Shown here: positions 5,654-10,067 of the stretch, piece by piece
Layout of the letters: every line of letters starts with the position of its first letter
Numbering within the stretch: the first letter of the stretch is position 1
Notes under the pieces: model-generated
Database searches by the model: none
Seen by the model: only the letters and a program-made list of their open reading frames with translations
What the model was told of the DNA's origin: nothing
Source of the DNA: Clostridia bacterium
GTDB lineage: Bacteria; Bacillota_A; Clostridia; Oscillospirales; Acutalibacteraceae
Reading direction: 5' to 3'
NCBI GenBank assembly: GCA_017445685.1
Contig: JAFSTS010000249.1
Coordinates: 1-10,067, forward strand
Length of the DNA: 10,067 nucleotides
Position numbers and translations under genes: made by a program

Positions 5654-6274
5654 TCAGTCGTTTTTCTTTTTCAGGTCGTGAAGAATTTTGTCAATTTCGT
5701 CTTCCTGAGCAGTCGTTTCATCAAGGAGCTTGAACCCTTCTTCGAGGACTGATTTGATACTGCTGTCTTCATCTTCGGCTTTTGCGCTGATGTCACCGAG
5801 TGCTCCCCGGTCGGTGCGAAAAAAAGGAGAAGACTTGTCAAGATATGACTGAAGCTTTTCAATATCGTCTCCGAGCTTTTGGGCGGCTGCTTCAAAATCT
5901 TTTTTCATTTCGACAGAGCTTTTAAGCATTTCCTGCACATCGTTTGAAACTTCCGCAAGCTTTTCAGCCGTTTCGCTTCTCACTTCTTCTGAAAGAGAAA
6001 CCATGCTGTCAAAATGCGACTTTGAATGGGCGATGGAAGAGGCGATCATGCTTTTGCTGCCCTTTACGGGATCGGAAAGCTTTTTGATCTGCTCGTTTGC
6101 CTGTTCAAGAGCTGAAGCGAGAGCGTCGCGCTCATTTTTGAGAAGCTCGATCTGTTCAATATATTTTTGCTCGTCTTCCTGAGCCTGTTGCTGCTGAAGC
6201 TTGTCAATATAGTCGATAACTTCACCCTTGTCGAAGCCGCCGATAAATTTTTTCTTAAACTTTTTGTTTTCCAT
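5654..6274 (-). CDS. DivIVA-like coiled-coil protein
   Basis: The 206-residue soluble protein opens with FKKKFIGGFDKGEVIDYIDKL (residues 6-26), which resembles the DivIVA/GpsB N-terminal motif 'F-x-x-x-x-G-Y/F-x-x-x-E-V-D-x-Y-I/L'; in DivIVA this region binds the membrane at division sites and poles. A predicted coiled coil follows (about 24-68), then a second charged helical stretch (about 90-147), and an acidic C-terminal tail ending in KKKND. There is no membrane segment or catalytic motif. A role in organising cell poles, septa or envelope enzymes is inferred from the family. It is shorter and more divergent than classical DivIVA, and the second coil may be a distinct domain. GGAG lies eight bases before the ATG at 6274. 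The gene follows the YhhN-family gene by 27 bases in the same operon and ends at a strong terminator. Confidence 0.68.
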   Translation of the reverse strand: MENKKFKKKFIGGFDKGEVIDYIDKLQQQQAQEDEQKYIEQIELLKNERDALASALEQANEQIKKLSDPVKGSKSMIASSIAHSKSHFDSMVSLSEEVRSETAEKLAEVSNDVQEMLKSSVEMKKDFEAAAQKLGDDIEKLQSYLDKSSPFFRTDRGALGDISAKAEDEDSSIKSVLEEGFKLLDETTAQEDEIDKILHDLKKKND

Positions 6275-6301
6275 AGATCTCTCTCCAAAAAATAATTTGT
6301 C

Positions 6302-7000
6302 TTAGAAAAGAAGTGATGACGCTATAAAGAACTGACCGATGTAATAAAGAGCATGATTTGACACGATATCAACAGGTCTGTCCTTGCCTTCGCCGAAATA
6401 TGTACCAGAAAGGATGATGTCGGAAATCAAAACGAGAGCCATTCCGATCATCAAAAACATTGGCTGCATAGAAAAGCCGGACTTGATGAAAGCTATCACG
6501 CTGTAGCCTGTAGACGCGCCGATGGTAAGGCTGTAGAAAAAGGTGATGAGCTTGAATTTGCCGTAGCGGACTTTCATCGGCTTTTCAAAGAGCATTACTC
6601 CTGCTGCAAAAAGAACGCCGATACCGATGCCCAAAAGCATCTGCCAGACATTCTTGCCGGAAATTAAAAACAATGCAGGAACGAAGAACAGATGGCTTGA
6701 AAGGAAAGAGCCCATGCCGATATACTGATATGTATCTTTAGCTTCGGGGTGAATGTTTTTCAGATCAAGCCACAGATCTCCGAACAATCCGCAAAGAAGT
6801 CCGAGAATAACAAGGGCAGGAAAATAGCCGAAAACGGACTGCTTGCCTGCGACAAAAGCGAATACGGCGCAGGCCATGAAAAGAAAGCTTGTTATAGCCT
6901 TGAAAAATATTGCCTTGAAAAGCTCCTTCTTAACACGGAAGAAAAGAAATATGCACAAAGCCGCGGCTGCGCAAATGACTGTAGAATAGTAAAAGATCAT
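6302..7000 (-). CDS. YhhN/TMEM86-family membrane protein (lysoplasmalogenase-like)
   Basis: The 232-residue protein has about eight membrane helices. Features of the YhhN family (PF07947) are visible in order: a GD pair in a membrane helix (LGLLCGLFGDLWLD, G74-D75), a helix with GMGSFLSSHLFF (H103), an SD pair in ALVLISDIIL (S193-D194) and a C-terminal NHALYYIGQFFIA (N215, Y219-Y220, Q223). In animals TMEM86 members hydrolyse the vinyl-ether bond of lysoplasmalogens, and the membrane aspartates are the likely catalytic residues. Many anaerobic Clostridia make plasmalogens, so a lipid-turnover role is plausible here but not shown. AGGTG lies seven bases before the ATG at 7000. It is first in a two-gene operon with the DivIVA-like gene, 27 bases apart, behind its own promoter. 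Confidence 0.78.
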   Translation of the reverse strand: MIFYYSTVICAAAALCIFLFFRVKKELFKAIFFKAITSFLFMACAVFAFVAGKQSVFGYFPALVILGLLCGLFGDLWLDLKNIHPEAKDTYQYIGMGSFLSSHLFFVPALFLISGKNVWQMLLGIGIGVLFAAGVMLFEKPMKVRYGKFKLITFFYSLTIGASTGYSVIAFIKSGFSMQPMFLMIGMALVLISDIILSGTYFGEGKDRPVDIVSNHALYYIGQFFIASSLLF

Positions 7001-7038
7001 TTCACTTCACCTCATACTAAGTAAATAATACCACAACC

Positions 7039-7067
7039 ATTATACATTTTTCTTTTCGGAAATTCAA
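7039..7067 (-). promoter_or_regulatory. Sigma-A promoter for the YhhN/DivIVA-like operon
   Basis: On the minus strand TTGAAT (7067-7062) and TATAAT (7044-7039) are separated by 17 bases; the -10 box is perfect. The expected start near 7032 gives a leader of about 32 bases. It sits just after the stop of the ABC permease gene (7097); no terminator hairpin was seen between them, so some read-through from the permease is possible. Confidence 0.75.
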
Positions 7068-7096
7068 GAGTGCAATATTTTGCCGTAATGCTCACT

Positions 7097-10067
7097 TTAT
7101 TCAATGGATTTCAAACTTTCCACCATGTGTATTCGTTTGATAGTGACGCTCATGATGACGCTGACTATCAGCGAGAAGACAAAGGTGAGCACCACTGCCC
7201 AGACATAGCTGGTCCAGTCGATAGTTCTGCCGAACATTACGATGTTGACTTCAGCCACTTCAATGACGAATCTGTGCAGGAAAATACCTGCGATAAGTCC
7301 GCCAATCGTTCCGAGGATCGTGATGACGAAGTTTTCTCTGCCGATGTAGGAGGTCGATTCGTAATTGTGGAAGCCGAGGACTTTAAGCGTTGCAATTTCG
7401 CGTTTACGCTCGTTGATGTTGATATTCGTCAGGTTGTAAAGCACGACAAACGCAAGAAGCGCGGCTGATACGATGAATACCATGATGACATAGTCAAGCG
7501 ACCTGAACATTCTGCCGAAGCTTTCGCTTGTCTGAACGATGTCGATAACGGCTGTAACATCGTAGTAGGAGTTGAGCTTTTCCTGCGCGTCGGAACGGAC
7601 GCTTTCGCTTTCAGAGCTGTCGATCGCGTCAACATAGTTTACGAAAGCATAGTTGAAGGACGGCTCCTGAGAATAAGTCTTTGTGTAAAGGGCAGGAGAA
7701 ATGTAGACATAGTGGTAGGTGTAGTTTTCGACGATAGCGGTGACGGGAAATTCGCGCACTTCGCTTTCGGAAAATTTCAGCTTGATGTTTTCTCCGACCT
7801 TGACGCCGAGCTTCGTGGCGATTTTTTCAGTTACGAGAACGCCGTCGTCCGTCAGTGAATAAGGGGTTTTAGTTGTTCTGTCCTGAAGAACTACGAATTT
7901 TTTGAGGTCCTCGTTGTTTTGCGGAACGAAGAAATGAACGCTGTAGGTTTCGTCAGTTGTGTCGGAAAAAGCTGTGATATTCTTTGAATAGAACATCATG
8001 ACATCTTTGGTGTTTTCATCTTTTATCAGCTTTTGATAAATAGAATCTTCGTCCTTCGATTCGGACGCCGTCTGAGAATTTTTAAAAGCGACCTGACAGT
8101 CGGCGTGAACAATACCTTCTTTGCCGTACTGTGTGGTGATTATGGCGTTGATGGAGTCGCTCAGACCGAATCCCGTAAGCAGCAGCGCAGTGCAGCCGCC
8201 GATTCCGATAAGCGTCATGATAAAGCGCTTTTTGTTTCGGAAAATGTTTCTGGCGGTTACCTTGGAAGTGAAGTTCATGTGCTTCCAGATAAACGGTATT
8301 TTTTCAAGCAGAATACGCTTTCCTGCCTTGGGAGCCTTCGTACGCATGAGCTGAGCCGGAGCGCTCTTCATTTCTTTTCTGCACGCGATGTAGGAAACGG
8401 ACATCGTTGAGAGCGTTGCAAAAAGCGTGCCTGAGAGCATATACTGCCACGGGTAAAGGATAACGAGCTTAGGCATATTGTACATCAGGCTGTATGCCGA
8501 GAAGATCGCTTTCGGGAACACGATAAGTCCGACCGAAAGACCGATAGCCGAGCCGATGATGCTTGCAAAGAAAGAATAGAAAAGATATTTAGATCGTATG
8601 CTTCTTTCGCTGTATCCGAGAGCCTTGAGCGTACCGAGCTGAGTTCTTTCCTCGTCGACCATTCTCGTCATCGTCGTCAGGCAGACAAGAGCTGCGACAA
8701 CAAAGAAGAACATCGGAAAGATAGTCGCAAAAGCTTTCATATTTTCAGCCGTCTGACCGTATCCCTCGTAGCCGGGAATGGAGTTTCTGTCATAGACATA
8801 CCAGTTGCGGTTTTCAACGACGGCGTTGATCATTTTTTCAGCTTCGTCGATTTTGTACTGCGCCTCGTCCTGCTGGATCTTAAGGTCTTCGACCTGCTTT
8901 GAGTATTCCGATTTTGAAGCGGCTAATTTAGCTTTGCCGCTTGCAAGCTCACTTTCGCTGGAAGCAAGCTCGTTTTTTGTTTTAGCGAGCATGGAATTGT
9001 ATTGTTCCCAGCCGCCGCTGAGCTGAATACCCGAGTCGTCAAGTTTCTTTTTTGCTGCGGCAAGCTGACTTTCGGCGTCTTTGAGTTGCTTTTCAAGGTC
9101 GCTGAGATAAGAGCTGCCCTGTTCGAGAGTGTAAATGCTCAGCCTTATAGCAGTTGTGTCGGCAATAAATTTCGGGTCGTTTTTCAGCTCGTTTACCCTT
9201 GCCTGCTTGTCGAGAATTTCAGCCGAGCAGGAGGAAAGCGCCTGTGCGTTTTCGGCAATTTCCTGTTCCACCTGCGCGATACTTGCTCTTGTGGAGGCAA
9301 TTTCGGAGGAATAGTCATATGCAGGCTCTTCCTCTGTCCCGGTGGGGGCGTTTTCGTATTCCGCAAGCTGCGCAAGAAGCGAGCTTTTGCTTGCGGCGAG
9401 ACTGTCGGATTTTGATTTGAGCGCGGCTTCCGTCTCTTTTGCAGAGGATATCTCCGCGTTGAGAAGATCTATCTGCGCGGCAATTTTTTCGGAATCGTTG
9501 AGTCTTTGTTTGAGGGAAGCAATGTTGTCTATAGAGGAATACGCCGCCTTTGCGGTTTCAAGACGCTGCTTGTTTTGAAGATATTCCTCATATTTTTCGT
9601 TGTATTCTTTAAGTCCTGCCGCATACTTTGAGTCGCCGGAAAGAAGCTCCTGATATTTTTTGTTAAATTCCGCCTCTGCCGTAGCCCTTGCGCTTTCAAG
9701 CTGAGCTTCACCCTGACGGACCTTCTCCTCGCCGCTTGAAATTTCCTGTGAAGCTGAGGCAAGACCTTCTTCGATCTGCTTTTTGCCCTCTTCGAACTTC
9801 TTCTTTTGCTCGTTGAGGTCTTTGCTGTAGTATTCTTTTATTTCAACTGCAGAAACATCGAGACATTCTTTTGAAACAGCTTGAATTTTTTCTATCGTTT
9901 TTGATACCGAGTCAAAATACGAATCACTGTACGGAGCGGAATCGTCAACTCCTGAAACGATGACGCACATTTCCGAGTAAAACGGGATCGTGAAAGCTGT
10001 GTCGGGAATGTAGATGAAACATCCTAATGAGCCGCTGCCGACAGTCGTCTGACCGCGTTCAATGGAG
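7097..10067 (-). CDS. FtsX/MacB-type ABC transporter permease with long coiled-coil insertion, 5' partial
   Basis: The frame stays open to the right edge, so the ATG at 9970 is internal; about 989 residues are visible (numbered here from that Met). The tail of a first extracytoplasmic MacB-like domain (VGSGSLGCFIYIPDTAF and on to residue 35) is followed by a coiled-coil region (45-388), then membrane helices at about 414-433, 464-486 and 510-531 with the FtsX signature TRMVDEERTQLGTLKALGYS (435-454). The second half repeats the plan: helix 583-603 after RNIFRNKKRF, an extracytoplasmic domain (about 604-815), and helices near 823-845, 878-900 and 923-946 with ININERKREIATLKVLGF. It is the membrane subunit of a mechanotransmission-type ABC complex; an ATPase partner is expected outside the window. 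The coiled coil lies outside the membrane and probably reaches into the wall. Substrate is unknown; lipoprotein, peptide or envelope stress functions are possible for the family. Confidence 0.9.
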   Translation of the reverse strand, partial: SIERGQTTVGSGSLGCFIYIPDTAFTIPFYSEMCVIVSGVDDSAPYSDSYFDSVSKTIEKIQAVSKECLDVSAVEIKEYYSKDLNEQKKKFEEGKKQIEEGLASASQEISSGEEKVRQGEAQLESARATAEAEFNKKYQELLSGDSKYAAGLKEYNEKYEEYLQNKQRLETAKAAYSSIDNIASLKQRLNDSEKIAAQIDLLNAEISSAKETEAALKSKSDSLAASKSSLLAQLAEYENAPTGTEEEPAYDYSSEIASTRASIAQVEQEIAENAQALSSCSAEILDKQARVNELKNDPKFIADTTAIRLSIYTLEQGSSYLSDLEKQLKDAESQLAAAKKKLDDSGIQLSGGWEQYNSMLAKTKNELASSESELASGKAKLAASKSEYSKQVEDLKIQQDEAQYKIDEAEKMINAVVENRNWYVYDRNSIPGYEGYGQTAENMKAFATIFPMFFFVVAALVCLTTMTRMVDEERTQLGTLKALGYSERSIRSKYLFYSFFASIIGSAIGLSVGLIVFPKAIFSAYSLMYNMPKLVILYPWQYMLSGTLFATLSTMSVSYIACRKEMKSAPAQLMRTKAPKAGKRILLEKIPFIWKHMNFTSKVTARNIFRNKKRFIMTLIGIGGCTALLLTGFGLSDSINAIITTQYGKEGIVHADCQVAFKNSQTASESKDEDSIYQKLIKDENTKDVMMFYSKNITAFSDTTDETYSVHFFVPQNNEDLKKFVVLQDRTTKTPYSLTDDGVLVTEKIATKLGVKVGENIKLKFSESEVREFPVTAIVENYTYHYVYISPALYTKTYSQEPSFNYAFVNYVDAIDSSESESVRSDAQEKLNSYYDVTAVIDIVQTSESFGRMFRSLDYVIMVFIVSAALLAFVVLYNLTNININERKREIATLKVLGFHNYESTSYIGRENFVITILGTIGGLIAGIFLHRFVIEVAEVNIVMFGRTIDWTSYVWAVVLTFVFSLIVSVIMSVTIKRIHMVESLKSIE

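Noticed and set aside
7070..7468. 132-codon plus-strand frame antisense to the permease gene
   Set aside because: His/Asp-rich composition typical of the complement of hydrophobic codons; it lies entirely against a well-supported conserved FtsX segment and the adjacent promoter.
9002..9415. 137-codon plus-strand frame opposite the coiled-coil insertion
   Set aside because: Arises from the repetitive Ala/Glu/Ser/Lys codons of the coiled coil; no ribosome binding site or recognisable domain.
9968..9970. ATG at 9970 as the true start of the permease
   Set aside because: The frame continues without a stop to the window edge and the upstream residues (VGSGSLGCFIYIPDTAF) look like a MacB-type periplasmic domain, so the gene is 5' truncated by the window.

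Overview
The window looks like chromosomal DNA from an anaerobic Gram-positive bacterium of the Clostridia (Bacillota), probably an Oscillospiraceae/Lachnospiraceae-type gut or sediment lineage. This rests on moderate-to-low GC content, strong GGAG-type ribosome binding sites, consensus sigma-A promoters, a DUF4474-type secreted protein, a Clostridia-style radical SAM/SPASM protein and a coiled-coil FtsX permease of the kind common in Firmicutes. No rRNA, tRNA, CRISPR array, insertion sequence or phage gene was recognised. Gene density is high and no gap exceeds about 165 bases.

Left part (1-2481, all minus strand): an apparent three-gene operon starts at a consensus promoter (TTGACA-17-TATAAT, 2517-2545). 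It encodes a membrane-anchored protein of unknown function with beta-propeller-like repeats, then a short FUSC/aromatic-acid-exporter-like membrane protein, then the beginning of a GNAT-type acetyltransferase that runs off the left edge. A perfect 10-bp hairpin covers the ribosome binding site of the acetyltransferase.

Centre-left (2559-4053, plus strand): a divergent promoter drives a lipoprotein with tyrosine-rich YD-like repeats and a secreted DUF4474 protein. The pair ends in a convergent intergenic region holding a 12-bp perfect stem-loop, which sits inside a longer imperfect inverted repeat and is probably a bidirectional terminator.

Centre-right (4092-7067, minus strand): a single radical SAM/SPASM gene with its own promoter is followed (rightward on the map) by a two-gene operon. 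That operon encodes a YhhN/TMEM86-family membrane protein and a DivIVA-like coiled-coil protein, with a promoter at 7039-7067 and a strong intrinsic terminator at 5609-5634.

Right part (7097-10067, minus strand): most of a very large FtsX/MacB-type ABC transporter permease, open at the right edge, with a roughly 340-residue coiled-coil insertion just before its second membrane segment. Its ATPase and N-terminus would lie to the right.

Most products are membrane or envelope proteins, but the transcription units look functionally independent. I did not see an obvious defence system, biosynthetic cluster or mobile element. The best leads are the SD-masking hairpin, the unrecognised repeat protein under a consensus promoter, the nested inverted repeat, and the coiled-coil hairpin of the permease.
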